This document shows, piece by piece, positions 42,726 to 51,236 of a DNA stretch of 58,849 nt; position 1 is the first letter of the stretch; the number at the start of each line of letters is the position of its first letter. The DNA comes from an uncultured Clostridia bacterium (GTDB lineage: Bacteria > Bacillota > Clostridia > Oscillospirales > Ruminococcaceae). The stretch lies in NCBI GenBank assembly GCA_946545645.1, contig CAMNNQ010000122.1, forward strand, positions 1 to 58,849, read 5' to 3'. The notes beneath the pieces were generated by a model that had not been told where the DNA came from, did no database searches, and saw only the letters and a list, made by a program, of their open reading frames with translations. The translations under genes were made by a program, and so were the position numbers.

Positions 42726-42971
42726 ATGAAATCAACAGGGATCGTCAGACAGGTCGATAAGCTCGGAAGAATAGTCCTTCCTATCGAGCTAAGAAGGACA
42801 TTCGATATCAATGTCAGAGATTTTGTCGAGATCTATACCGACAGTGATATGATAATCCTCAAGAAATTTCAAAGGACCTGTGTTTTCTGCAACAGTCCTG
42901 AGGATGTTATTGACTATAAGGGCAAGAACATCTGTCAAGCCTGCATGAATGAGCTCAAGTCTCAGAAATGA
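42726..42971 (+). CDS. abrB: AbrB-family transition-state regulator with C-terminal zinc-ribbon-like part
   Basis: The 81-aa protein has the AbrB DNA-binding swapped hairpin (STGIVRQVDKLGRIVLPIEL, residues 3-22, through about 47). The C-terminus carries two CxxC pairs (C52/C55 and C70/C73), likely a small metal site, as in clostridial AbrB proteins. Such regulators repress sporulation and stationary-phase genes during growth. It is beside the sporulation genes spmA/spmB. A terminator follows. Confidence 0.92.
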   Translation: MKSTGIVRQVDKLGRIVLPIELRRTFDINVRDFVEIYTDSDMIILKKFQRTCVFCNSPEDVIDYKGKNICQACMNELKSQK

Positions 42972-42997
42972 GCCTCCGATCATAATATCAATCCAAG

Positions 42998-43025
42998 CGC
43001 TTTCCCTCTCCGGGAGAGCGTTTTT
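42998..43025 (+). terminator. Terminator of abrB
   Basis: Stem CGCTTTCCC / GGGAGAGCG (one T-G pair), followed by TTTTTCTCTT. Confidence 0.8.
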
Positions 43026-43073
43026 CTCTTCTCTTAATCCTATTCCCGTCTCCCCTGCATTATTCCTGAGACG

Positions 43074-43101
43074 CAAAAAGGCGGCTGCGATGCAGCCGCC
43101 T
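43074..43101 (-). terminator. Terminator of rpsB-tsf
   Basis: Ten-base stem AGGCGGCTGC / GCAGCCGCCT with a 3-base loop; minus-strand tail TTTTT. Confidence 0.92.
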
Positions 43102-43128
43102 TCTCTGTCATAATTCTATAAAAGGGTC

Positions 43129-44052
43129 TTATTTCTTGATCATATTGGCAACTTCGTCAGCGAAATTGTCTTCCTTCTTCTCAACGCCCTCGCCGCGCTC
43201 GAAACGTGCGAACTCAACGACCTTGATAGAGCCGCCCAGCTTCTTGGCAGCATCCTCAACATACTTGCCGACAGTGCCCTCGAAGACATCAGCCTTAACG
43301 AAGGTCTGATCCAGCAGGCAGTTCTCGGAATAGAACTTGCCGACCTTACCCTCAACGATCTTGGCTCTTACCTGCTCAGGCTTGCTGGCCATCTTAGGAT
43401 CCTCAGCCATCTGAGCGAGAAGGATCTTCTTCTCTTCGTCGAGGACATCAGCGGGAACTTCCTCTCTGTTGAGATAGCCGGGGTTCATGGCTGCTACCTG
43501 GAGAGCGCAGTTCTTGCCGACCTCAAAAACCTTGTCAGCAGGAAGATCTGTGTCCAGCTTGACCATAACGCCGATAGAACCGCCGCCGTGAACATAGGGG
43601 ACAAGGACGCCTTCAAATCTCTTGAAACGTCTGATGACCATATTCTCTCTGATCTTGATGAAGAGATCCTGAAGAGTCTCCTCAACAGTCTTGTCGCCGC
43701 CGCTGATAACAGTAGCCTTGAGAGCCTCAACATCAGCAGGAGCCTTTTCGATAACGGTCTTTGCAACTGCTGCAACGAAAGCCTTGAACTCATCGTTGTT
43801 TGCAGCGAAGTCTGTCTCGATATTTACTTCAACAACGGCACCGACATTGCCCTCTACCACAGAGGTAACGATACCCTCTGCTGCAACTCTGCCGCTCTTC
43901 TTAGCCTGGTTGGCAAGGCCCTTTTCTCTGAGGATAAGGATAGCCTTATCTGTATCGCCCTCTGCTTCTTCGAGAGCCTTCTTGCAGTCCATCATGCCGA
44001 CGCCTGTAGCCTTCATAAGGTCCTTGATCTCTGCTACGGATACCTTTCCCAT
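43129..44052 (-). CDS. tsf: Elongation factor Ts
   Basis: The 307-aa protein exchanges nucleotide on EF-Tu. MGKVSVAEIKDLMKATGVGMMDCKKAL and EGIVTSVVEGNVGAVVEVNIETDFAANNDEF regions are characteristic (quoted in part). It is downstream of rpsB in the usual pair, with AGGAGG before the ATG. Confidence 0.98.
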   Translation of the reverse strand: MGKVSVAEIKDLMKATGVGMMDCKKALEEAEGDTDKAILILREKGLANQAKKSGRVAAEGIVTSVVEGNVGAVVEVNIETDFAANNDEFKAFVAAVAKTVIEKAPADVEALKATVISGGDKTVEETLQDLFIKIRENMVIRRFKRFEGVLVPYVHGGGSIGVMVKLDTDLPADKVFEVGKNCALQVAAMNPGYLNREEVPADVLDEEKKILLAQMAEDPKMASKPEQVRAKIVEGKVGKFYSENCLLDQTFVKADVFEGTVGKYVEDAAKKLGGSIKVVEFARFERGEGVEKKEDNFADEVANMIKK

Positions 44053-44124
44053 ATTAAAAACCTCCTGTTATTCTGATATATACCGAAACTAGGGCAGACC
44101 TCGGTCTGCCCGTTATTTCAATGA

Positions 44125-44871
44125 TTATTCAGCGCTCTCTTCCTCGACCTTCTCGGTCTCAGCCTCTTCCTCAGCGGTCTCGGCGTCAGCGCCCTGTCTG
44201 CCTTCGATGATAGCGTTTGCCATGCAGCCGGCGATGAGCTTTACAGCTCTGATAGCGTCGTCGTTGCCGGGGATAACGTAATCAACGTCGTCAGGATCGC
44301 AGTTGGTGTCAACGATAGCGACAACGGGGATACCGAGCTTCTTAGCCTCGGATACAGCGATCTTCTCCTTGCGGGGGTCAACTACGAAGAGAGCTCCGGG
44401 GAGATCCTTCATATTCTTGATACCGCCCATGAATTTCTCGAGCTTTTCGATCTCGAGGTTGAGCTTAGCGACTTCCTTCTTGGTCAGGCGGTCGAATGTG
44501 CCGTCGGACTCAAGAGTTCTGAGCTGCTCAAGTCTCTTGATACGTCTCTGGATGGTCTTGAAGTTTGTCATCATACCGCCGAGCCATCTTGCGTTTACAT
44601 AGTGAGCATTAGCTCTTACGGCCTCTTCCTTGATGGAATCGCTTGCCTGCTTCTTTGTGCCTACGAAGAGCACTTCCTTGCCCTCAGCGGAAAGCTCTCT
44701 GACAAACATATATGCCTCTTCGAGCTTCTTTACGGTCTTCTGCAGGTCGATGATGTAGATGCCGTTTCTTTCTGTGAAAATGTACGGAGCCATTTTCGGG
44801 TTCCATCTTCTTGTCTGATGTCCGAAGTGAACACCTGCTTCAAGAAGCTGCTTCATTGATACTACTGCCAT
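44125..44871 (-). CDS. rpsB: 30S ribosomal protein S2
   Basis: The 248-aa protein shows [28 protein letters not shown], and [19 protein letters not shown], all hallmarks of S2. The C-terminus is an acidic Glu/Ala-rich extension. AGGAGG precedes the ATG. It is first gene of rpsB-tsf. Confidence 0.98.
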   Translation of the reverse strand: MAVVSMKQLLEAGVHFGHQTRRWNPKMAPYIFTERNGIYIIDLQKTVKKLEEAYMFVRELSAEGKEVLFVGTKKQASDSIKEEAVRANAHYVNARWLGGMMTNFKTIQRRIKRLEQLRTLESDGTFDRLTKKEVAKLNLEIEKLEKFMGGIKNMKDLPGALFVVDPRKEKIAVSEAKKLGIPVVAIVDTNCDPDDVDYVIPGNDDAIRAVKLIAGCMANAIIEGRQGADAETAEEEAETEKVEEESAE

Positions 44872-45000
44872 GGTAGTAACCTCCTGTTGGTTTTATTTCC
44901 GCTCTCGCGGATGTCATATCCTCCGCTCTGCCTGGCTTGCCTTAACCCTTGCGGGAAGCTCCGCCGGGGACCACGGCAAAAGCAGGGCGTGCGAATTGCT
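44872..45000 (-). promoter_or_regulatory. Untranslated leader of rpsB
   Basis: About 125 bases separate the predicted transcript start (about 45000) from the rpsB ATG. It contains ATCCGC-GAGA-GCGGAT-like and GCGGAGCTTCCCGC-like hairpins. A ribosomal-protein autoregulatory leader is possible, but no known class was recognised. Confidence 0.35.
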
Positions 45001-45005
45001 TTAAT

Positions 45006-45034
45006 ATTATACCATAACGCGCCGAAAAAGTCAA
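45006..45034 (-). promoter_or_regulatory. Promoter of rpsB-tsf
   Basis: Minus strand TTGACT (45034-45029), 17-base spacer, TATAAT (45011-45006). Confidence 0.88.
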
Positions 45035-45048
45035 ACAAATCCGAGCCG

Positions 45049-45339
45049 TCATTTCAACAAATTTTCGACAGAATACCGCTGCGTTTTTATGCACACTGTA
45101 TCCTTTTCAAACCGCACCAGGACGGTATCCTCTCCGACGAGCTCGATATCCCGGCAGTTGACGATGATATCCTCATCTCTGCCCATGAGCCCGAAGGCGC
45201 GGTTCCGCCCGTAGATGATGAGCGAGACTATCCTTCCCGCCTGAGTGTCCAGCTCCAGATCGTCAACATACCCGATCTTCTCGCCTGTTCTGACATTGAT
45301 GACCTCTTTGTTCCTGAGCGCCGAAAAGCTGCATACCAT
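45049..45339 (-). CDS. YlmC/YmxH-family sporulation PRC-barrel protein
   Basis: The 96-aa protein is a PRC-barrel of the YlmC/YmxH family (LRNKEVINVRTGEKIGYVDDLELD), common in spore formers and of unclear role. Start ATG 45339 has AGGAGG upstream; a longer frame overlaps the upstream gene and is rejected. It lies 46 bp after the Spo0A-like gene. Confidence 0.88.
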   Translation of the reverse strand: MVCSFSALRNKEVINVRTGEKIGYVDDLELDTQAGRIVSLIIYGRNRAFGLMGRDEDIIVNCRDIELVGEDTVLVRFEKDTVCIKTQRYSVENLLK

Positions 45340-45385
45340 AGTCCGCACCTCCTGTGGGGCTATTATATGCTCCCGACCGCTTGTA

Positions 45386-46138
45386 TCATTCCGAAAGGCC
45401 GGCAGCGTCCTCGAAGAGGTCTCTCTCCTTTTTCGCAAGATACTCTGCAAAGGCATATATCATCTTCCGGCAGGGCGGCCTGGCCTCCGGGCTGCCGAAG
45501 AGCTCATTCCTGACTCCGGGCTGCATCCTGGGAAAAGCTCTTTTTGCGGCGCTCCTTATGGCTGTCTCTGCGGCATCGGCGGAGCAGCCGCAGCGGGCGC
45601 CGATCTCCCCGTAAAGCTCCTCTCCCGCCGAGAGCTTTCGTCCGGCGTTCTCGATAACTATCGAAACAGCCTCCAGCATATATCCGAAGCCTGCAAATTT
45701 CTTTTCAAACCCCGCCATGTGCAGAAGCTCGCTTGTCCTGATACGAAGGATACGCAGGGCAGCATCCCTGTCCCCGATAAGGTCTGTGACCTTTCTGATA
45801 TACTCCGCCACATCTTTCGGGAAGAAGGGCGGCGGAAGGAAGCAGACTCTTTTTGAACGGGAAGCCGCCGGCTCAAGACTGTCGCAGTCTGCCGTATCGG
45901 CAGAGATAACGATAAGACGGCATCTCGCGTTGGTAAAGATCTCGATATAATGCTCGGCCTCCGAAAGCTCCATTATACGGGAATTGAAGCAGGCCGCAGC
46001 ATATTTCTCGCGGACTACCGCCTGCAATACAGCTCCCAGCTCCGGGCGGACCGTCCTGGTACCGAGACCTTTGACGCGGCAGGCCTTTTCCAGCTCCTCC
46101 AGGCCTTCTTCCCCGACAAACAGCACCTTATTCTCCAT
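45386..46138 (-). CDS. Spo0A-like protein with degenerate receiver domain
   Basis: The 250-aa protein has a C-terminal domain (about 128-235) like the Spo0A DNA-binding domain: LRIRTSELLHMAGFEKKFAG, YMLEAVSIVIE, LYGEIGARCGCSADAAETAIR. The N-terminal ~120 residues align with a receiver, but the acidic pocket reads GEE (9-11), the phospho-acceptor position has Asn52 (CFNSRIME), and the conserved Lys is replaced (LPPPFFP, 101-107). It therefore probably cannot be phosphorylated in the normal way. It is a Spo0A paralogue, not the master regulator. Start ATG 46138 has AGGTGT upstream. Confidence 0.82.
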   Translation of the reverse strand: MENKVLFVGEEGLEELEKACRVKGLGTRTVRPELGAVLQAVVREKYAAACFNSRIMELSEAEHYIEIFTNARCRLIVISADTADCDSLEPAASRSKRVCFLPPPFFPKDVAEYIRKVTDLIGDRDAALRILRIRTSELLHMAGFEKKFAGFGYMLEAVSIVIENAGRKLSAGEELYGEIGARCGCSADAAETAIRSAAKRAFPRMQPGVRNELFGSPEARPPCRKMIYAFAEYLAKKERDLFEDAAGLSE

Positions 46139-46190
46139 TTTCTGCGACACCTCCCGCATTGATCTTCCCGATGTCCGGGCTCCAGATATG

Positions 46191-46219
46191 ATTATAGCAA
46201 AAAACAGGGCAGGAATAAA
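46191..46219 (-). promoter_or_regulatory. Possible promoter of the Spo0A-like gene
   Basis: Minus strand TTTATT (46219-46214), 17-base spacer, TATAAT (46196-46191). The -35 is weak. Confidence 0.5.
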
Positions 46220-46329
46220 GGGCGTTTCAAAAAAATTTACATTTTATCAGTCTGTATCTCCCGGAGCCCTCCCGCAGGGAGCTTCTGAGGCCGGCTCCGT
46301 GAGACGGACTCCCTTCTGCGGAGGGTCTC

Positions 46330-46358
46330 TTTACTTTTCTGTGAAAATGTGCTATAAT
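46330..46358 (+). promoter_or_regulatory. Promoter of tex
   Basis: TTTACT (46330-46335), 17-base spacer, TATAAT (46353-46358). Confidence 0.7.
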
Positions 46359-46405
46359 ATAGGGAGCGGGCCCGGCTCTCTGCCGCGCCCCATACCAGTG
46401 AAAGG

Positions 46406-48568
46406 ATGTCGGATATGGACATAAACGAAATGCTTGCCAAGGAATTCGGGCTCAGGCGCGAACAGATCGACAATACTGTTGCGCTCATCGATGAGGACAA
46501 AACCATCCCCTTTATCGCACGTTACCGCAAGGAGGTCACAGGCTCCCTTGACGACCAGACCCTGCGTCTGATCTTTGACAGGCTGAACTATCTGAGAAAT
46601 CTTGAGAAACGCAAGCAGGAGATAATCGCCAGCATAACCGAGCAGGGCAAGATGACCGACGAGATCATGGAAGCTATCGACAAGGCCACGGTCCTCGTAG
46701 AGGTCGAGGATATCTACCGCCCCTTCAAGCCCAAGCGCAAGACCAGAGCCTCTGTCGCCAGAGAGAAAGGTCTCGAGCCTCTGGCAGAGCTCATACTGGC
46801 GCAGGATAAGAATACCGACCCGGCCGCCGAGGCCCCTCGCTTCATCGACGAAGAAAAGGGTGTTGCCACCGCCGAGGAAGCCTTGCAGGGCGCTCTCGAT
46901 ATAATCGCAGAGGATGTCTCCGACAATGCGGAACTGAGAAAATATCTCCGTACTCTTTTCGCACAGGTCGGAAAGGTCGTCTCCAAAGCAGCCGACGAAA
47001 ACACAGAAACAGTATACGAGAACTACTACGATTTCTCCGAGCCTGTGTCCAGGATCGCCGGGCACAGGATACTCGCCATCGACAGAGGCGAGAAGGAGGG
47101 CGCTCTGAAAGTCAGCGTCGAGATCAACGAGGGCGCCGGCGAAAGAGCCTGCATATCACGGTATGTCAAGGGCGACACAGCTTGCCGCAGCTATATCGAG
47201 GCTGCCTGCGCCGACGGCTACAAGAGACTGATCTATCCCTCGGTCGAGCGCGAGGTAAGAGCCGAGCTCTCGGAAAAGGCGCAGGAGGGCGCTATCAAGG
47301 TCTTTAAGGAAAACCTGCACCAGCTTCTCATGCAGCCTCCCGTAAAGGGCAAGATAACCCTTGGCCTTGACCCCGGCTATGCCCACGGCTGCAAGCTGGC
47401 AGTCGTTGACGACACCGGAAAGGTGCTGGATACCGGGATAGTTTACATAAACACCAAGGCACAGGCTGCCGAGGCCAAGAAAAAGCTCATCGCCATGATA
47501 CGCCGGAACAAAGTGGATGCTGTCTCCATAGGCAACGGCACAGCCTCGCGCGAGAGCGAAGCGCTGACAGCAGAAATAGTCCGCGAGATCCCGGAAAAGG
47601 TCAGCTATATCGTCGTATCCGAAGCAGGCGCCTCGGTATACTCGGCTTCAAAGCTGGCTGCGGAGGAATTCCCGGAATATGATGTCTCGCTGCGCTCGGC
47701 GGTCTCCATAGCAAGGCGCTTGCAGGACCCGCTGGCGGAGCTGGTAAAGATCGACCCCAAGGCCATAGGTGTCGGGCAGTATCAGCACGATATGCCCCCC
47801 AAGCGTATGGACGAAGCCCTCTCGGGAGTAGTCGAGGACTGCGTTAACTCTGTCGGTGTGGATATAAACACCGCCTCTCACTCCCTGCTGTCGTATATCG
47901 CAGGCATAAATGCGACCGTCGCCAAGAATATCGTCGCTTACCGTGAGGAGAACGGCGCTTTCACAGACAGAAAGCAGCTCCTGAAAGTCCCGAAGCTGGG
48001 AGCCAAAGCCTTTGAGCAGTGCGCAGGCTTCCTCAGAGTCCGGGACGGCAGAGAGCCGCTGGACAACACCGCCGTACACCCCGAGAGCTATGCCGCAGCC
48101 AAGGCTCTGCTGAAAAAGTGCGGTTACGAAGAGTCTGATATCGGCAAGCTCTCCGAGCTCAGCGACCGTGTCGGAAAGATCGGCGTAGCAAAGCTGGCTG
48201 AAGAGCTGGGAACAGGGGTCCCGACCCTGAACGACATTATAGGCGAGCTAAAAAAGCCCGGGCGAGACCCGAGAGACGAGCTCCCCGCTCCCCTGATGCG
48301 CTCCGGCGACGTTATGGAGCTCAAAGATCTCCAGGAAGGCATGGAGCTTATGGGCACTGTCCGTAATGTCATAGATTTCGGTGCCTTTGTCGATATCGGC
48401 GTACATGAGGACGGGCTCGTTCACGTTTCCCAGCTTGCCGACAGATTCGTAAAGCATCCGCTGGACGTTGTCAAGGTCGGAGACATCGTAAAAGTCAGAG
48501 TCCTCAGTGTCGATGTAAAGAAAAAGAGGATATCCCTGACTATGAAAGGGCTTCAGAACAAGAACTGA
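46406..48568 (+). CDS. tex: Tex-family RNA-binding transcription accessory protein
   Basis: The 720-aa protein has the Tex order: helical N-terminus (FIARYRKEVTGSLDDQ), YqgF-like domain (LGLDPGYAHGCKLAVVDDTG near residue 315), helix-hairpin-helix region (HSLLSYIAGINATVAKNIVAYR), and C-terminal S1 domain (about 648-716, GTVRNVIDFGAFVDIGVHEDG). Tex binds RNA and is linked to transcription and toxin control in other bacteria. Confidence 0.96.
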   Translation: MSDMDINEMLAKEFGLRREQIDNTVALIDEDKTIPFIARYRKEVTGSLDDQTLRLIFDRLNYLRNLEKRKQEIIASITEQGKMTDEIMEAIDKATVLVEVEDIYRPFKPKRKTRASVAREKGLEPLAELILAQDKNTDPAAEAPRFIDEEKGVATAEEALQGALDIIAEDVSDNAELRKYLRTLFAQVGKVVSKAADENTETVYENYYDFSEPVSRIAGHRILAIDRGEKEGALKVSVEINEGAGERACISRYVKGDTACRSYIEAACADGYKRLIYPSVEREVRAELSEKAQEGAIKVFKENLHQLLMQPPVKGKITLGLDPGYAHGCKLAVVDDTGKVLDTGIVYINTKAQAAEAKKKLIAMIRRNKVDAVSIGNGTASRESEALTAEIVREIPEKVSYIVVSEAGASVYSASKLAAEEFPEYDVSLRSAVSIARRLQDPLAELVKIDPKAIGVGQYQHDMPPKRMDEALSGVVEDCVNSVGVDINTASHSLLSYIAGINATVAKNIVAYREENGAFTDRKQLLKVPKLGAKAFEQCAGFLRVRDGREPLDNTAVHPESYAAAKALLKKCGYEESDIGKLSELSDRVGKIGVAKLAEELGTGVPTLNDIIGELKKPGRDPRDELPAPLMRSGDVMELKDLQEGMELMGTVRNVIDFGAFVDIGVHEDGLVHVSQLADRFVKHPLDVVKVGDIVKVRVLSVDVKKKRISLTMKGLQNKN

Positions 48569-48603
48569 CATTGCCCGCAAAGGCCTGCCCAATAAGAAAC
48601 GAG

Positions 48604-48647
48604 AAAACCGTATATCCCCTGCTGAAGCCCGGGATATACGGTTTTTT
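48604..48647 (+). terminator. Terminator of tex
   Basis: Stem AAACCGTATATCCC / GGGATATACGGTTT, then TTTT; stem core shared with three other terminators in the window. Confidence 0.9.
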
Positions 48648-48686
48648 GCTTGTATCCGCTTCTTCGCGGCAGTCTCTTCCGGCCAA

Positions 48687-48974
48687 TCAGGCTGAACGCT
48701 GTGCGGCTGCGGCAAGGCGGAAGGTGTAGACACTGTTCCCGGTAGTGAAAGTCGCCCCGCTCCCGGTATATGCCAGCTCGCCGCAGCTCGTGCTGATGCA
48801 GCGCCTGCCGTCGTCGATGACAGCGTAACACCTGCCGTCCGCAGAGGCCTTGATGACCAGATACCCGGCAAACCCGACGAAGCGGGAACGCCTGCTCCAG
48901 TCTTCCTCCGCTCTCCCTCTGGGCTCGACCTTCTCGATGAGAGCTCCTCCGATGATCTTGATTATCCTGTCCAT
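48687..48974 (-). CDS. Hypothetical 95-aa protein
   Basis: The frame has its own promoter and a GCAGG site before the ATG. The protein has a Lys/Arg/Glu-rich first third (EKVEPRGRAEEDW), then beta-rich sequence with Gly/Thr/Ser. It has no signal peptide and no known family. Confidence 0.6.
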   Translation of the reverse strand: MDRIIKIIGGALIEKVEPRGRAEEDWSRRSRFVGFAGYLVIKASADGRCYAVIDDGRRCISTSCGELAYTGSGATFTTGNSVYTFRLAAAAQRSA

Positions 48975-49036
48975 ATCAGATACCTGCCTTTCGTGTGTTC
49001 TTGTTTTACCACGACAGCTTTCCTGTCTCTGAGATC

Positions 49037-49064
49037 ATTATAGCACGTTTCTCAGATTTGTCAG
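49037..49064 (-). promoter_or_regulatory. Promoter of the 95-aa protein gene
   Basis: Minus strand CTGACA (49064-49059), 16-base spacer, TATAAT (49042-49037). Confidence 0.55.
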
Positions 49065-49128
49065 GTCTTTTTTTTGGACAGTTATCCCGAACAAGCGTTT
49101 TTGCGTACAATTTATAGGACAGTTGAGC

Positions 49129-50259
49129 CTATTTCACCCTGCACACCGCCTCAAAGCTCAGCACGCAGCGCCGGAGCAGCTCCTCGGTGTCGCCTCCGCA
49201 GCTCCGCCACACCTCCGGGAACCGGGATCTTACTGTAGTCCCTATGCCGAAAAGGTCGCAGCCTTTTTCCCTGGAGAGCCTCTCGGCGGAGGATATGAGA
49301 GCGATCAGCTCCTCCTGACAGCGCTGCTCCAGTTCCTCTCCGCGGAAAAGCACATCTACAGTGTGGTCTCGGCGGATCACCGTCTCCAGCCTCTTGCTGA
49401 CGGTAATGACCCCCCCGCTCTCCCGGGCATCTGTCCGGCAGGAGGAAAACTCGACTGACACCGCGGAGGGCTTTTCTCCGTCCTCCGCCGGGAGCATCAG
49501 TCGCTCCGCTTTACCCTTTACCAGACTGATAGCTGCACATTCTCCCCGCCCGAGCCGGAAAGGCTCCTTCCCCTTGGGAAAGGCCACCGCTCCCTCGACC
49601 GAGATGAGTTGGGAAACGGAGCTTTTCTCCGGGCCGGAGCTCTTCTCATCGCTGCTCTGCTCCTCTTTGGGCGCCCCGGTCTTTTTAAGCAGCGGAAGGA
49701 TCGGCGGGCAGCTCCCGCAGTTCACCGCCGAGAGCAGGTCGCACTCTACCGTCGCACCGTTCTCTGCGCTCCTCTTGATGACATTCAGGATGTTCTGCGC
49801 GGCGACAGTCCCCTCCGAGAGCTCTGCGGAAAGCAGCTCCGAGGCCTTTCCCTCCGCAGCAGCCAGCCTGACCCCAAGATAGCTTTCCTTGCTGCGCAGA
49901 AAATAGGCAAAAAGCCGCTCCGGCTCCTCGGGAGAGACTCCCTCCCCCAGGAGCATGACCTGGCAGTGCCCGATGAAAACATATTCCCCCAGCTTGTCCT
50001 CGCAGAGCACTATCGCCTGCTCGACACTGGGCGCCGCAGCATCCACAGTGTAGACATTTGCCTTTGCAGGGTCGAGCTGGGTCTCGGAGCCGGTGCCGTC
50101 CGGCCTGAACACCTGAAGAGTGACACGGTAGCCCTCATTCTCCCGGTCTATGCCGACAGCGTGTATCATCGCTCTGTCCAGAGATGCGATAGTATCTCTG
50201 CTGCCGAAAGCCGCAAAGAGCAGCGTCAGCGTTATCAGAAAAAACCATATCCTGCTCAT
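49129..50259 (-). CDS. gerAC: Spore germination protein, GerAC family
   Basis: The 376-aa protein is the Ger(x)C component of a GerA-type nutrient receptor. The N-terminus is hydrophobic (about 4-18) and LDRAMIHAVGIDRENEGYRVTL follows in family register. The usual lipobox Cys is not visible: the segment reads FAAFGSRD. C-terminal GCDLFGIGTTVRSRFPEVW is typical. It is the last gene of gerAA-AB-AC; its ATG overlaps the gerAB end. The start 50259 is chosen over an upstream ATG at 50334 that lies within gerAB. Confidence 0.9.
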   Translation of the reverse strand: MSRIWFFLITLTLLFAAFGSRDTIASLDRAMIHAVGIDRENEGYRVTLQVFRPDGTGSETQLDPAKANVYTVDAAAPSVEQAIVLCEDKLGEYVFIGHCQVMLLGEGVSPEEPERLFAYFLRSKESYLGVRLAAAEGKASELLSAELSEGTVAAQNILNVIKRSAENGATVECDLLSAVNCGSCPPILPLLKKTGAPKEEQSSDEKSSGPEKSSVSQLISVEGAVAFPKGKEPFRLGRGECAAISLVKGKAERLMLPAEDGEKPSAVSVEFSSCRTDARESGGVITVSKRLETVIRRDHTVDVLFRGEELEQRCQEELIALISSAERLSREKGCDLFGIGTTVRSRFPEVWRSCGGDTEELLRRCVLSFEAVCRVK

Positions 50260-51236
50260 ATCCCTGAGCTCCCCCTTCCTTTTCTTGCAGCAGAGATCCC
50301 GGCTGCAAGGGCTATCCCTGCGCCCGTTGACCACAGCGGCAGCGGCGAAAGATCAGCTCCGAGCAGTATAAGCGCCGACAGCGCCGAGACCGCCGCTCCC
50401 AGAGGCATAGCCCTCTCAGCCTTTTCCCGTATCTCCGAGAGGCAGATACGCAGCCCTGTCAGCAGCGCCGCAGCCGAGATCAGCATACAAAGCGTCCGGA
50501 AGAGTATCACCAGCGCATCGAAGCGCTCGATAAGCGCGGTCTTGGCATAAGCTGCCAGCGAGAACAGCGGCTGGCCTGTACGGGAATGATCCCCGAGGAC
50601 AGCCATACATATCAGGAAAGCCGTCCCGCTGAGGGCAGCCCTGGCGAAAAAATACATAGCCGAGGCCTTTACCGGAGACTTTGACCTCCGGCGCATCAGC
50701 GTCACCAGCAGCGGCAGCTCACAGCTTCGGGAGAGGGACTTCCATAGCTCCCGCCCGAACTGCTCAAAGCGGTCGGCATCAGCAAACTCGATGCGCTCCC
50801 CGTCGAATCCGCCCGCAACCCCGGCGATCATCAGCACAAAGGCTATGAGTGTCATCACCACCGCCGCGCAGGCAGCTCTCGAACAGCCCTCAGGCCCCAT
50901 GGAGGCGCAGTAAGCAGCAGCCGCAGCCAGCGAGATCACCATCGGAGCCGTCGAATAGAACCCCGGAAAGCTGTATTGTGTCGAGCGGACAGTTTCGCAT
51001 AGGAGAAGGCTCAGCGCAGCGGTGTAATATACGGCGCAGACCGCGGCAGCGATCCTGCCGCCTCTCTCCCTCCGGGGCAGCTTGCAGAGCAGAACGCTCA
51101 GACCGAAAAGTATGGCGCAGGCCGCCAGCTCTCCGAAGATCGCTGCCGACATACTGTCACCCTCTGCTTTGAAGACAGGCAGCCTGGAAAGAGTGAAGCA
51201 GAGCATCAGCCCCGCTGTCTGATATTCGCTCTGCAT
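50256..51236 (-). CDS. gerAB: Spore germination permease, GerAB family
   Basis: The 326-aa protein has about ten membrane segments and belongs to the APC-like germination permease family (GerAB), which binds the germinant in the spore inner membrane. It is shorter and more divergent than typical ~365-aa members. It overlaps both neighbours: its ATG meets the gerAA stop and its end meets gerAC. Confidence 0.87.
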   Translation of the reverse strand: MQSEYQTAGLMLCFTLSRLPVFKAEGDSMSAAIFGELAACAILFGLSVLLCKLPRRERGGRIAAAVCAVYYTAALSLLLCETVRSTQYSFPGFYSTAPMVISLAAAAAYCASMGPEGCSRAACAAVVMTLIAFVLMIAGVAGGFDGERIEFADADRFEQFGRELWKSLSRSCELPLLVTLMRRRSKSPVKASAMYFFARAALSGTAFLICMAVLGDHSRTGQPLFSLAAYAKTALIERFDALVILFRTLCMLISAAALLTGLRICLSEIREKAERAMPLGAAVSALSALILLGADLSPLPLWSTGAGIALAAGISAARKGRGSSGI

